From Sipunculus nudus (Eukaryota > Annelida > Sipuncula > Golfingiida > Sipunculidae): a DNA stretch of 64,000 nucleotides. The notes below the pieces were generated by a model. The model did not search any database and had not been told where the DNA came from. It worked only from the letters and a program-made list of their open reading frames with translations. Position numbers and translations under genes: made by a program. The DNA lies in the NCBI GenBank assembly GCA_026874595.1, contig CM049306.1:15893019-15957018 (forward strand), in the 5' to 3' direction. Each line of letters begins with the position of its first letter. Positions within the stretch are counted from its first letter, which is position 1. Positions 36,961-48,916 of the stretch are shown piece by piece.

Positions 36961-37399
36961 AAAATGTAATTTTATGTAAAACTCTTCTAGCTTATACACT
37001 GATTTATGATAAAACTGTTCAGCTGATTGGTTTAAACTTTACAATTATTATTCTATGGTAGGGTTCTGCCAGTTTTATAAGAATAGATTGGGTAAATACA
37101 GTTTTAAAAAAGCATTGTAGCCAATTGAAAAAGGCTTTCTGTATTTGAGTACAGATTTGACTTCATGCAGCCAATTCAAGAGGTCACTCAGTACAAACAG
37201 GTGGGGTCCAGACATCACCATGGCAACTGACCTGGCTGGGGGGGGGGTGTCTAGACAATGTGTCTAGACCTCTAGACACAGCGTCTAGACGTCTGGACAC
37301 AATGTTTAGATGCAGAATTCCCAGATTATTGGAACTATATCTTTCAACTGTTTGAAAAAATTTGGTTTGCATTTTAAGCGAATCGGGTTTATCATCAGG
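36961..37399. other. Spacer holding a G-run and a palindrome cluster
   Basis: Mostly unique. It includes a G10 run at 37238-37247 and the GTCTAGAC cluster annotated separately. Confidence 0.5.
37249..37298. promoter_or_regulatory. Cluster of GTCTAGAC palindromes
   Basis: GTCTAGAC occurs at 37249-37256, 37262-37269 and 37283-37290, with a near match GTCTGGAC at 37291-37298. TGTGTCTAGA-CC-TCTAGACACA (37259-37280) is a perfect hairpin. GTCTAGAC is the known optimal palindromic Smad-binding element. Whether the cluster acts as one here or is only a simple palindromic repeat is unknown. Confidence 0.35.
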
Positions 37400-39155
37400 T
37401 CACATGTGAATTGCTGCGCCTTCATTTTTGGTTGACCTCTTACCTTTCCTTGCTGCCCAGTGTCCATTTGTGCGTCTGTTTCCACACATAAACCCACATA
37501 TCTCGGGAACCGTTTGACCGATCAGGCTTAAAATTTTGCACAAATGTAGCCCTTTGATAGCTTTATAACATACACTAAAAATGGTGGCACCACCTTCAAC
37601 CAATTTTGCACAGCGTCCATCTGTTCATCTGCCTTGGGATAATATTACTCATATCTCAGCAGTGGTTTGACTTATCCACCTGAAATTTTGCAGGTGTATA
37701 CATCCTGGACAGCTTTCTCGATTTTATGACAGGTGGCGCCTCCTACATTCACATTTACTCTGTAGACATCCAAGCTCATATCTCGGGAACCGTTTGACCG
37801 ATTGGGCCAAAATTACATATCTCTTTATCATAGGCAAAACTGGTGGTGCCACCTGCAACCACTTATGCACAGCGTCCATCTGTTCATCTGCCTTTGGATA
37901 AAATCACTCATATCTCAGCAGTGGTTTGACTTATCCACCTGAAATTTTGCAGTTTTATACATCCTGGACAGGTTTCTCGATTTTATGACAGGTGTCGCCA
38001 CCTACATTCACATTTACCCTGCAGACATCCAAGCTCATATCTTGGGAACCATTTGACCGATTAGGCCAAAATTTTGCCTGTGTATAGATCTCACATAGCT
38101 CTTCATCATAGGTAAAACTGGTGGTGCCACCTGCAACCATTTATGCACAGCGTCCATCTGTTCATCTGCCTTAGGTTAAAATCACTCATATCTCAGCAGT
38201 GGTTTGACTTTTCCACTTGAAATTTTGCAGGTATTTTACATCCTTGACAGCTTTCTCGATTTTATGACAGGTGGCGCCACCTACATTCACATTTACTCTG
38301 CAGACATCCAAGCTCATATCTCGGGAACTGTTTGACCGATTAGGCCAAAATTTTGCTTGTGTATAGATCTCACATAGCTCTTCATCATAGGCAAAACTGG
38401 TGGTGCCACCTGCAACCTCTTATGCATAGCATCCATCTGTTCATCTGCCTTTGGATAATATCACTCATATCTCAGCAGTGGTTTGACTTATCCACCTGAA
38501 ATTTTGCAGGTTTATACATCCTGGACAGCTTTCTCGATTTATGAAAGGTGGCGCCACCTACATTCACATTTACTCTGCAGACATCCAAGCTCATATCTCA
38601 GGAACCATTTGACTGATTGGGCAAAAAATTTGCATGTGTATAGATCTCACATAGCTCTTCATCATAGGCAAAACTGGTGGCGCCATCTGCAACCACTTAT
38701 GCACAGCGTCCATCTGTTCATCTGCCTTGGGATAAAATCGCTCATATCTCAGCAGTGGTTTGACTTATCCACCTGAAATTTTGCAGGTATTTTACATCCT
38801 TGACAGCTTTCTCGATTTTATGACAGGTGTCGTCACCTACATTCACATTTACTCTGCAGACATCCAAGCTCATATCTTGGGAACCGTTTGACCGATTAGG
38901 CCAAAATTTTGCATGTGTATAGATCTCACATAGCACTTCATTATAGGCAAAACTGGTGGCGCCACCTGCAACCACTTATGCACAGCATCCATCTGTTGAT
39001 CTGCTTTGGGATAAAATCACTCATATCTCGGCAGTGGTTTGACTTATCCACCTGAAATTTTGCAGGTTTATACATCCTGGACAATTTTCACGATTTTATG
39101 ACTAGTGGCACCACCTACATTCACGTTTAATCTGCAGACATCCATGCTAATATGC
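37400..39155 (+). repeat. Tandem array of about 279 bp period, six units plus a short first unit
   Basis: The anchor CAGCGTCCATCTGTTCATC recurs at about 37611, 37870, 38148, 38427, 38704 and 38983 (spacings 259, 278, 279, 277, 279), with a diverged anchor at 37458. Each unit contains CTCATATCTCAGCAGTGG, CCTGAAATTTTGCAGG, CAGGTGGCGCCACCTACATT, CTCATATCTCGGGAACCG and CTGGTGGTGCCACCTGCAAC. Open frames on both strands come from the repeat. A related array lies at 62.4-63.4 kb. It may be the core of a large rolling-circle-type element whose ends I cannot locate. Confidence 0.9.
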
Positions 39156-40121
39156 AACACACCACGCTCTATTCCCCTTGCCACTTAATCCATGCCTCAC
39201 TTCACCCGTCCCACTCTGATTTCTGCAGATACACATAGTGGCTTGTCGACTACCCATATTCTGGTTTTAAAATGTCCTAGTCCGAAACTTGCAGGTCAGA
39301 AACGTCCATTTTGCTGAAATCATAATGACTAAGGTAGATATGCAGGACTTGGGAGGATCAATATTAAATTTTAAAAATAAACCTCCATTCATACTCCTAA
39401 ACTTTGCGCAGGTTCGCATTAGGCCTGTAGGCCTTGTCTTTAAATTTAAAGCATAAAGTCTTACATACCAGTTACGCTTTGGATTTGAATATCTAGATTT
39501 GTAATTAATATCATTAGTGTAAACTTGGTTAACTTGCAAATTTGGTTTGTCACTTGAGAAAAGGGTTATGCTGTTCAGATCTTTCTGTACCTTTGTTTCT
39601 TCTGTGAAGTGGTATGTTTTGTAATTATTGAGGCTGAAGGCTTCAGGTTTTGAAAACCATCAGTGTTAAGAAAACTCATTCCCCCTGACAGTAAAAAATT
39701 AGCTCCCACACGAAATGTTATAAGCGGTAAAGGAAACCTGACTGGGAGGCATCGTTTAATTAGCTAATCTAATTACATATATTTTCTAATTTTATAGCAG
39801 TGATCAACATGATGATTATGCAGGCTCAGTGAGTGAGGCAAGGCAGTTTTATCTTGTAAGACCACTGGCTTAGCATGTTGAACTATCTCTTGATTAATAC
39901 ATGTGTATAATTTATGACTAATATGTAGCCAACCGACATTGAATTTTACTCACATAAACAGAAGAGCCTGGAATTTATAATCAGTGTGGGAGCACAAAAT
40001 ATTTTGTGATATGTATAAAAAACCACTGGTTTACAGTCTCCTCCTTTGGTTTTTATTATGCGTTGCAAAAATTAACATAACATCATTGTATCTATAGGGC
40101 TCTTATTAGAGTTACATCATG
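39156..40121. other. Unique DNA, no gene seen
   Basis: No repeat or coding signal could be supported between the 279-bp array and the first 83-bp satellite unit. Confidence 0.5.
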
Positions 40122-40203
40122 GGGAGTGTTTTTTGTTGCGTTCCCTGAAGAAAAGTAAGAAGACTTGGTCAATCAGTGCCATCTGTGTTAAGAAAAATAA
40201 ATA
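40122..40203 (+). repeat. Isolated left part of the 83-bp satellite
   Basis: TTTGTTGCGTTCCCTGAAGA..., AAGAAGACTTGGTCAATCA and CTGTGTTA match the monomers of 42010-42960. The monomer stops at TTA, and its continuation (TTAGCCATCTTTG) resumes at about 42031 beyond the inserted TIR element. Confidence 0.75.
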
Positions 40204-40409
40204 AAAAGGTATGGTTCTCAGGCACTTTTTTTTCAGAAATCACTGCTGGTATTTTATTTTTGACCTTGTTTCAACAAAAATGTAATATGATCAGGGAAAT
40301 GCATGAAAATAACAGGGTTATTTTGCTAAACAGGTAAAAGCATTACACAACAATGGAAATCATATCAACAATTATACTATTTTATCTTCTTGAAAGATAA
40401 GAATCAAAA

Positions 40410-41936
40410 CAAGACGACCAGAGGTCACGTGCTTGCTGGAAACACTCTGACCCATATTGGAAGATTGGAACAAGAACATGTCATAAAGAAGACAAAGAGG
40501 AAGAAAATGAGCCATTATTTGTAAAGATTAAACCAATACTGACAAAGTTACAATGATAATTATAATCTGATGTGTTTTCATGACTTTGACCTTGAACTTT
40601 GACCTATTAGAAAAATACACATACAGTTTCAAGAAATTGTTCCAATATACGCTAGGTGAAAGTTGCAAAGTGATTCCTTGTAAACTGTGGCCTGCAGAAT
40701 GACATTATAACAGAGGCAAGAACCAGCAGGAAGGCAGCATTTAGGACAACTTGCAAACAGACAGACATATTGACAAAGTGACACAAAGGTGAGACCAGTT
40801 GACTAGACTAAGTTATGCAGAAGACAAAGGTGAAAAAATGAGCTAAAGTTTGTAAAGATAAGGCCAGAATTGATAAAGTTATGAGGAAAGTAACATTTTG
40901 AAGTGTTCTGAAGTGACCGACATACTGACAAAGCGGCACAAAGTTAAGACAAGACGACTAAAACTATGTTATGAAGAAGACGTAGAGAAAGAAAATAAGC
41001 TATAGTTAATGAAATTTAGGTTTAAAATTTTGGAGATATGGCCAAAAAAGATGATATGTTGTAGTGTTTTGTGTGCAACACCCCCTAGTGGCTATTTTCT
41101 AAACTGAAAAATTACTTTCGAGATATTAGTGTATGACATAAGATGTATCAGTTTCAAAAGGATTACTGCGAAACTGTGGCCTGTAGAATGCCATATTTTT
41201 GACACAAGAACAAGCAAGAAGGTGAAATCTAAGACAGGTGACAGACAGACAGACAAACTATCAAAGTGACACCAAGCTGAGACCAGATGACTTGATAAAT
41301 TTATAGAGAAGACTCAGGAGAAGAATTTAAGCTATAGTTTATGTAATTCAGGTTTATAGTTTTGGAGATATTGTAAAAAAATCATACATTGATAAAGTTC
41401 AAGTGCAGCGCCCCCTAGTGGCCATATCCAAAAAATGAAAAATCAATTTTGAGATATTAGTGTAAGACATAAAGTTCACCAGTTTCAAAAGGATTCCTGC
41501 AAAACTGTGACCTATAGAATGATATATGTAAGACACTTAAGCACCAGCTGGAAGGTGAAATTGAGGTCCACTGACAGACATACTGACAAAGTGACACAAA
41601 GCTGAAAAAAGATGACAAGACCATGTTATGAAGAAGATGCAGAGGAAGAAAATGAGCCTAAGTTTGTGAAGATAGGTTCAATATTGACAAAGTTATGATG
41701 AAAATAAAATTTCGACCTTTTTTTGATGACCTTGACTTTTGACTTATGCCGACCAAAAACAAAAAGGGCTACCAGGACTTTTAACTTTCAATTAACCCTG
41801 AAAGTTTCAGTTTGATAGCTACAATATCGTGGCCAGGAGAGTACTGACAATCAAACATCATGACAAACAAACACACAAACAGACATACGCAACTGACCAA
41901 CATGCTTGCCGAAATCAAAGATTTCTGGCAAGCAAT
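40410..41936 (-). mobile_element. Family D element nested in the TIR element
   Basis: Read on the minus strand it starts ATTGCTTGCCAGAAATC with a hairpin at 41933-41904 (GCTTGCCAGAAATC, TTT, GATTTCGGCAAGC; one bulge). A GTCTGTTTGTGTGTTTGTTT tract follows (about 41887-41861). Core units of about 325 bp carry TGACAAAGTGACACAAAG on the plus strand (near 40771, 40925, 41250 and 41575). The end is CAGCAAGCACGTGACCTCTG then GTCGTCTTG|TTTT, equivalent to the 3' module of families A and B. TGCTTGCC and GCAAGCA form subterminal inverted repeats. No coding capacity is seen. Confidence 0.75.
41904..41933. other. 5' hairpin of family D
   Basis: GCTTGCCGAAATC, AAA, GATTTCTGGCAAGC on the plus strand: 13 pairs with one bulged T. 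Confidence 0.8.
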
Positions 41937-42002
41937 AAAAATGTTTGATGTGGGGGTGGGGGTTAAAATTGATGCAGGCAGTGCCTGAGAACCATACCTT
42001 TT

Positions 42003-42960
42003 ATTAATTTTTTTTTTTTTTTTGGCCTTAGCCATCTTTGAGAGTCGCCACATTTGTTACCTACTCAGAAGGTAATTAAGAAGACTTGGTTGTTCATAAT
42101 TTGTTTGTGATATAGCCATCTTTGAGAGTTTCAACATTCTGTTGCCTTCTCTGAAGGAAAGTAAGAAGACTTGGTTCATCATTGCTTCCCTTTATCAGCC
42201 ATCGTTGGGAGTCCCAACAATTTGTTGCCTTCTCAGAAGGTTATTAAGAAGACTTGGTTAATCATTATTTACCTATGATAGCCATCTTCTGGAGTCCCAA
42301 CATTTGTTGCCTTCTCTGAAGGACAAATGCCTTCTCTGAAGGTAATTAACAAGACTTGGTTAATCTTTGCTTGCCTGTATTAGCCATCTTTTGGAGTCCC
42401 AACATTTTGATTCCTTCTCTGAAAAAAAGTAAGAAGACTTGGTTAATCATTGCTTGCTTTTATCAGCCATCTTTGGGAGTCCCAACAATTTGTTGCCTTC
42501 TCTGAAGGTAATTAAGAAGACTTGGTTTATCATTATTTGCCTGTGATAGCCATCTTCTGGAGTCCCAACATTTTGTTGCCTTCTCTGAAGGACAAATGCC
42601 TTCTCTGAATGTAATTAACAAGACTTGGTTAATCATTGCTTGCCTGTATTAGCCATCTTTTGGAGTCCCAACATTTTGTTGCCTTCTCTGAAAGAAAGTA
42701 AGAAGACTTGGTTAATCATTGCTTGCCTTTATCAGCCATCTTTTGGAGTCCCAACAATTTGTTGCCTTCTCAGAAGGTTATTAAGAAGACTTGGTTTATC
42801 ATTATTTGCCTGTGATAGCCATCTTCTTGAGTCTCAACATTTGTTGCCTTCTCTGAAGGAAAGTTAGAAGACTTGGTCAATCATTGCTTGACTGTGTTAG
42901 CCATCTTTTGGAGCTCCATCATTTTGTTGCTTTCTCAGAAGGAAAGTTTGAAGACTCGTA
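42003..42960 (+). repeat. 83-bp satellite with a higher-order unit of about 269 bp
   Basis: The phrase AAGAAGACTTGGTTAATCA recurs at about 42078, 42163, 42246, 42348, 42431, 42514, 42617, 42700, 42783, 42865 and 42948. Spacings are 85, 83, 102, 83, 83, 103, 83, 83, 82 and 83. The longer monomers hold a 20-base duplication of CTTCTCTGAAGGACAAATGC, so a three-monomer block of about 269 bp appears twice. Monomers also carry TAGCCATCTTTTGGAGTCCC and CATTTTGTTGCCTTCTC. The open frame at 42625-42867 is a repeat artefact. Confidence 0.9.
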
Positions 42961-42970
42961 TAGAGAGGTT

Positions 42971-43060
42971 ATGTATGGAGAAAGTGTCACTCTATCTGTA
43001 ATGTATGGAGAAAGTGTCACTCTATCTTTTATTTATGGAGAAAGTGTCACTCTATCTGTT
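42971..43060 (+). repeat. 30-bp tandem repeat, three copies
   Basis: Units start at 42971, 43001 and 43031: ATGTATGGAGAAAGTGTCAC followed by TCTATCTGTA, nearly identical. Because 30 is a multiple of three, one plus-strand frame reads YGESVTLS three times. The array is bracketed by GAGAGGTTA (42963) and TAACCTCCTCTC (about 43059-43070). No surrounding coding context supports a protein. Confidence 0.9.
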
Positions 43061-43671
43061 AACCTCCTCTCTATTTTGTCTTCATGTGGTCTCATAACCT
43101 GTGTAGATGCATCTTGGCTGTCAAGCCCTTCACCTTTACCCCGTCTTGCAATTAGAGACACCGTCACTGTAATTCAAGACCATAACCTCTGTGTTGATAA
43201 TGAAATTCATAATGAAAAGTAATTATTGCACATAAGCATCATATCAATTAGGGGTCTCCCTGTGTTTGTATATGACACTCCTAAAGAAATTAACAATTTT
43301 ATGAGAACTGAACAGCTATAGTTATATTGAAAAAAATACGTAGAATATGATAAATGCATGGGTCCTGATTTACCAGGCATATCATCCATTTTAACCACTT
43401 GTCTTTTTCTGATGATTTATTTCTACTTTAACTATTTTATATGTACTCTAATGGAGTTTCTTATCAGCAATCTACATTTATTTCCTGAACCATGAGGACA
43501 ACAACAGGAATGATAACAGAAAAGACATTTCATCTGTATAACACCATATAATTATTTTTGTGTGGAGAATAAAAGCCTTGATAAATATGCAAATACATGC
43601 ATGTACACATCTGGGTGAGAATAATGATAAAAAATAAAGCGGGGTTTTCAAGTCTTAATCAATAACAGTTT
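43061..43671. other. Unique DNA, no gene seen
   Basis: The end of the open frame at 42884-43222 lies here, but its upstream part is satellite sequence, so I do not call it a gene. Confidence 0.5.
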
Positions 43672-45590
43672 TTTTAGCTCAGCTGACTATAAGTCATCTG
43701 AGCTATAGTCATGGTCCATTGTCCGTCGTCCGTCCGTCGTGCCGTCCGTTTGTCCGTCCGTCCGTCCGTCCGTAGATGTGGCACGTTTTGAAACCGTAAG
43801 ACCTAGGAATCCAAAATTCAGCATAATGTTAGATGTCCCCAAGATCTCCTACCAAGCCGAAAACTGGGTCTTTGCGACTTCATTCCTTTGAGAAATTAAG
43901 GAAAAACCTCCATTTTTTATTAAAATCCTATTTTCACACTTCAGGACTGCCTTATATCAAAACCACTCGTCTGTTTTTCCTTATATTTACCATAAATATT
44001 CTTCTATATAGTTCCTATGTACATGCCAGAAATTAAGTCTGTTAAGTATAAATTCTTTAAGTTATGGGCCCAAACATAATGGACTTTGTAAAAAATCAGG
44101 AAAAATATTTACTCACTTTACATGAAAAAATTTGAAACTAGAGTCTATTTTCCCAAGTATATAACTATGTTTAATTAAGATTCAATTGTTTACCCAAAAT
44201 TAGATCTGAATTTTGTAAATTTTTTAAGTAATTAGCATAAAAATAAAATCAGTACCTTAAATTTTGCCCAACTTTGACCATGGCACGTTTTTTTCCTGTA
44301 AGTACCATTGATTTAATTTTCACAGCATGTAAAGATAAATATTTAATTTGTTTAAATCTGAAATTTGTAAGTAAAAGCTTGAAAATTAAGCTAGTTATTG
44401 ATTTTTTTCTTGAGGCTCTATTGTATTCATTTGCTTTGATTACAGATTACAGATGCAGGGTCCCACTCTAGGTCACTGGAAGTCAGCTATGCCAGGGTTT
44501 CTGATTTGTTACAGTCTGGGGGAGATCCCCTGCTGTGACAGGTGTACAGTTATTCTCATATCACCACCCCAATCACCCCCCCCCCCCCACAAACCCAACC
44601 CACCAAGTGTTATGCAGTATTGTTATTGTTTTCACTGTATCTCCTTCATTGTAATGCTGTTTCCACTCTGATATGCAAAAACTTTCCTTGAAAAAGTAAT
44701 TCAAGGTGTAATCTAGAAGATGCAATGTTGTGTAATGTAGCATTTTTAAAGAAATCATTTTTCTTTTAAATGATTTTACCAATCATAATGGAACCGATCA
44801 GTATGCTTAAATTATGATATAATATAAAGCACATTATGGATAAATAAAGACACAATTAAAAATTGTGAAATCTAAATCAAGTATTTTTTTTAGATATTTA
44901 TTGTTTTGCAGATTTAAAAGATATATTTTTGGGGTAAAAAATAAATAAATATTTGTATGCATGATGTGGTGTTATCTGCAAGATTGAGATTTATGATGAT
45001 GCAATTGAGAATTATGAATCAACTTTTATATTCAGATATATATGTTATATTGAAAATGTATAGAAATATAAACTTAAATTAAAAAAAAAAATTGATGTGA
45101 TAAAAAAATGAGGATTTATTACAAACATTTGTTCATTATTTTCCTGCATCAGCAGAATTTGAGATCAGGCGTTGTTTGCCATGTTTTATGTTGTTAATTA
45201 GTTATATTTCAACTTTATACATTTCATAAAAAAAAACATATATTTAATAATATATATTATACAAAAAAAAGATTCGATTGAACAAATGTGTAAACTACTG
45301 AAATGTCAACAGTTAATTGAAAAGCCAACTAATGATCATGGTAATTGTACAGATCATTTGTTCACAAACTGCTCACATGCTTCAGTTTCAACATTAGGAA
45401 ACACATGGTCAGGTCACAAAATATTATTTGCAACAATTTCTTGCTCATCAATACAAACCAATCATATAAACCAACCATGGCCTTTATTGCCTCTTCCTCT
45501 TACACTTTATCTCCATTTGATATTATTTTAGATTTTTACCTTCAAGGTTAATGTCAGCTGAGCACAGTGACCCATAGGTCTCTTGTTATT
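43672..45590 (+). mobile_element. Family A element, copy A4, with coding remnant near its 3' end
   Basis: T-run; hairpin 43676-43704 (one mismatch); the longest microsatellite of the family, rich in GTCCGTCC (43718-43776). One core unit closely resembles A1 (TGGCACGTTTTGAAACCGTA, TCTCCTACCAAGC). Its 3' half differs from A1 and A3 and contains an endonuclease-like fragment at 45268-45430. The end module is CAGCTGAGCACAGTGACCCATAGGTCTCTTG at 45555-45585. The near identity of its 5' part to A1 suggests the two are recent relatives. Confidence 0.8.
45268..45430 (+). pseudogene. Decayed endonuclease-like fragment inside A4
   Basis: The plus frame contains QQLIEKPTNDHGNCTDHLFTN-like residues and, after a short gap, GNTWSGHKILFATI. 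This matches the layout QLI..PT..G...DH.(F/Y).N...SDHK...F of the C-terminal part of endonuclease/exonuclease/phosphatase-type nucleases. Those occur in non-LTR retrotransposons and, fused to Rep-helicase, in Helentron-type elements. The catalytic SDH triad position reads SGH, and no upstream domain is present, so it is non-functional. Its position just before the 3' module is what a Helentron-derived element would show. Assignment rests on motif reading only. Confidence 0.5.
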
Positions 45591-48500
45591 GAAAAGTAAA
45601 CCAATTTACTCACTTAAGTTAACAAATTTCTTTACATTTCTTTAGGCCCATGTTAGAAATGCTGCAAAGTAATTAAAATTCACTTTTTACTAACAATATG
45701 TACAATTTTACTGACATGCACATGTATGTGAGGCATGTTTAAAATTTCCTTTAAGGGGCCAATCACAATAAATGACATATATTAGATAAGATAATTTCTT
45801 GAACCTTTCATAAAAATATGCCAAAAAGCACCAACCAAACCATGCACATGCTGTCTGTTTAGTTCATGTGGGTAAGAAAATGGCCGCAGATCCAACAGGG
45901 TCATCTGGCACCAAGTCAGAAACAAACCAGAAGTTTGTAAATGACCAGAGATGGTGTTTCTTCACATGTTGCACCAACAAACGATCAACCAACTTGGGTC
46001 ACATGTTTTTACTGTTTGTCAACATGGGCACATGTACCATGTTTACTAACAGCTAATAGATTAACAAGTAATGAATCCATCACAGGAGTATTATAAGAAC
46101 TGTTCATAACAGGAATTACATATAGTTCATTAGTATGTACTCAAAGTAAGCCAGAAATCACTTAAATTCTACAAATAATGCTGGTGAATAGTGGGCTTTA
46201 AACATATAAACTTTGATTAAACAAGGCACATAAGTAGATTCCAACATTCAGGAATAAATAGAATTTTTGCCTCAATAGAATAGGTACTCTTTATAAGTAA
46301 TGATGATTTCAGTATTTTTTTTAACATGCAATTTACTTTCTGTTGAATTAAAGTTTACCTTGAGGCGCAGCATTCCTATAATAGATGCAGAAGATTCCAG
46401 GACTTAAGAAAAAATGTAATGATTTTATATGTGATAAATCTTGTCTATAATTTTTATAGCCAGTTCATTCATGAAAGAATTTTTATGCCAACAGTGTCAT
46501 CATGACCTCTAAGCTATTCCTTGAAAGTTTATTTAATCTGTTGAACTCACAAAAGGATTAATGTGAATAAACTTAAGAAACAATGATACTCTTCAGATAT
46601 TGTGACAACGATCATGATTATTCTGACATGGTAAATCATAATGTTTTATTGCCAAAATGATGTCAAGGTATTAAGAAATATTTTGAGTTATGAGAATGTC
46701 TCTTAATTTAATTTATATCAATTTTAGCAATTCTTATGATGTTGACAAAATAAATAGACATTGTCCTTCAATATTAATACTGTCTTGAAAATCTTAAAAA
46801 AAAGTTTGGAAAACATTTCCTAATCAACTGGTATGATACACAAAGCTGGAATATACAGATACCAAATATCAGGTGAAGAGAGCACTCATGTTGATTATAA
46901 TATATGACCCATAAGTTCAAAGACCATTGGATATTTCCTGTCATTCCATGACATTACTCATTGTTTTAATCAAACCTTTTATATTTCTAGGATACAAAAT
47001 ATGGGGACCCACAAAATCATTGTCCTCAGGCCCTCACAAACACAAACCACTCACACCTGCATCACATAACTGACATTAGTATAACAGTAATTGATTTTTA
47101 TGTGTGCTGATGATATATGAAACTCCATCATATTTGCACTTTGCATGTGGGACTCAATCTAGCTGATATGCTCAGTTACTTATTTTTATTGCCATATCCC
47201 TTCACAATCTTCTTGTTTGAAATTGCTTTTGTCCCTAAGGTTTCTCAGATTGACTAGCAGCATTTTTTGTGAAGATGATTGATGTTAAAGAAATTTTTCT
47301 AGGAACAAAATTTTCCCTAGTATTGGTACTGTGTGTGTACAGTTGTATGAAATGACACAATTTGCACCAAAAGCCCTGCAGGCAGGGAATTAATGTCCTT
47401 AGTCCCTACCAAAAGTCCACTTATGTTTGGTAGCTTTCATGCGCAAGTGTACTGTGCAGTATCAGGTAGGTTATTTCTGTGGCTTTAATATTCAGCAAAA
47501 AATCAGAAATTTTCTATTAAGCCATTAGACCCAGCCAGAGTCCAAGGTAAAGATGAAAGCTGATTGGGCCAGTGAATCAGAAACAAATCTCACGTGGCTT
47601 GTTCCTCATTAAGAAGTAGTTCTGATATTCTGCATGACAGAGGAAGCACATTAACTGCTTGCAAATTGGCTAAATCTGCATGGATTGCTACAGAGGTGAG
47701 GTGCTGGGGCTGTAATGGTCTCCAGTGGCGCTGACCTGCACCACAACTATAACATTATGAAGTCCAGTCTGTACAATCAGGCCAGCCTACTAGTATTCAT
47801 TCTCACCTTTTCTCTGCCACTTGGCCATCAGACAAGGCTACTGCTCCATGATAAACTGCATGCATCGTTCTGTTATTTATGATGGAAGCGATATTGGGCA
47901 AGAGGATAGAGTCAGCACTGCTTAATCAAGCAAAGTCTGTCGTCAGAACTTTGGTCTTTAATGGAAAACATATAGGGTTCAGGTATAGGTGTAATAAATA
48001 CCAATACATACATATATATTTATACATGTATATATATATAATGCATATGTAAGAGAGAAAGAGAAAGAAAATTTTTTTCTATCCTTTTTTTAATATCTGT
48101 TAAGTTTTATAAATATAAAACTGCATTTCTTTCTATTTTATACTGTTCCTTAAGTTGATTTTTCTTAATGACATTGTATTTTTGATTGAAAAATGTTTTT
48201 AAGTACAGTATAAGTGAACACATTTTCCACCATGTACATGGCTCTGTTCAGTATGCCCAAAGTGGGTCACCATAATCTCATTTGTGTGAATTCCTAACGG
48301 AATTATAATTGTATCATTATTAACATGAAAAACAGTTTCAAATAAAAACTGGTTCTCTTTATCAAAGAACCATGAAGCATGGCTAATTTGACAAAGTAAC
48401 TGACCAATATTTCAGGATTTCATACCTCTCCATTATGATTGTCCTACATTTATGAATTATAAAGTAACTGAATGAAGCATGAAAAGAAGGAGCCATTGAG

Positions 48501-48721
48501 TGCATTCATGAGTATATATAAATGTATCAGCACAAGGCGTGAGTGAACACAAATCTGTACTATAACGAAAAATTGAGGATCAGTCTGACTGATCTGTCAT
48601 GCTCTGGCTCTGAAATATGGTAGTGTGTCAGATTGTTTGCAGAAGTCATTAAAATTTCATGTATAGTTTATAAAAAATTATTTTGTGCACATTTTTAAAT
48701 TATGTTCTTGTTCATTCTCAG
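45591..48721. other. Mostly unique DNA, no gene called
   Basis: A 58-codon frame from an ATG at 45880 (MAADPTGSSGTKSETNQKFV...) has a good start context but no recognisable family. An AT-rich simple tract lies at 48001-48065. The stretch 47520-47960 is less A+T-rich than its surroundings and without repeats; it could be conserved regulatory DNA, but nothing in the sequence proves it. Confidence 0.45.
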
Positions 48722-48835
48722 CATGAGCAGAGGTTGATTGATGGCAAGCTCAATGACAGCAGGCATGTGGCAGTATGCCAGTCAGTAAAAACAGATCAAG
48801 GGCTCACAGTGTACATCCTGTGCTGCACAATATAT
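48722..48835 (+). CDS. Weak candidate exon
   Basis: A good acceptor tract (TTCTTGTTCATTCTCAG, AG at 48720-48721) precedes an open stretch reading HEQRLIDGKLNDSRHVAV..., with a possible weak donor at GTATTA near 48836. I recognise no domain, and the frame stays open to 48916 past that donor. Chance is quite possible. Confidence 0.15.
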
Positions 48836-48916
48836 GGTATTAATGGCCTCAGGCCTCAGATACCCTCGGTACATCTTGAATTCAGGGTCTCAGATACATT
48901 ACTTAATGTTTCCTAG

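Larger units (their letters stand above)
40204..42002. mobile_element. TIR element inserted in the 83-bp satellite
   Basis: The perfect 23-bp inverted pair AAAAGGTATGGTTCTCAGGC... (40204-40226) and its complement (41980-42002) is bounded outside by A-rich and T-rich runs. It interrupts one satellite monomer, with TTA on both sides as a possible 3-bp duplication. About 180 bases on the left and 45 on the right appear to belong to this element; the rest is the nested family D element. No transposase ORF is visible, so it is non-autonomous. Confidence 0.75.

Noticed and set aside
37955..38975. Similar minus-strand frames (MVAGG...SFxYxEELCEIY type) repeated in the 279-bp array
   Set aside because: They recur once per repeat unit, are interrupted in some units, and have no independent coding evidence.
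45880..46056. 58-codon frame beginning MAADPTGSSGTKSETNQK
   Set aside because: Good start context but no recognisable domain and no neighbouring gene structure; too short to call.
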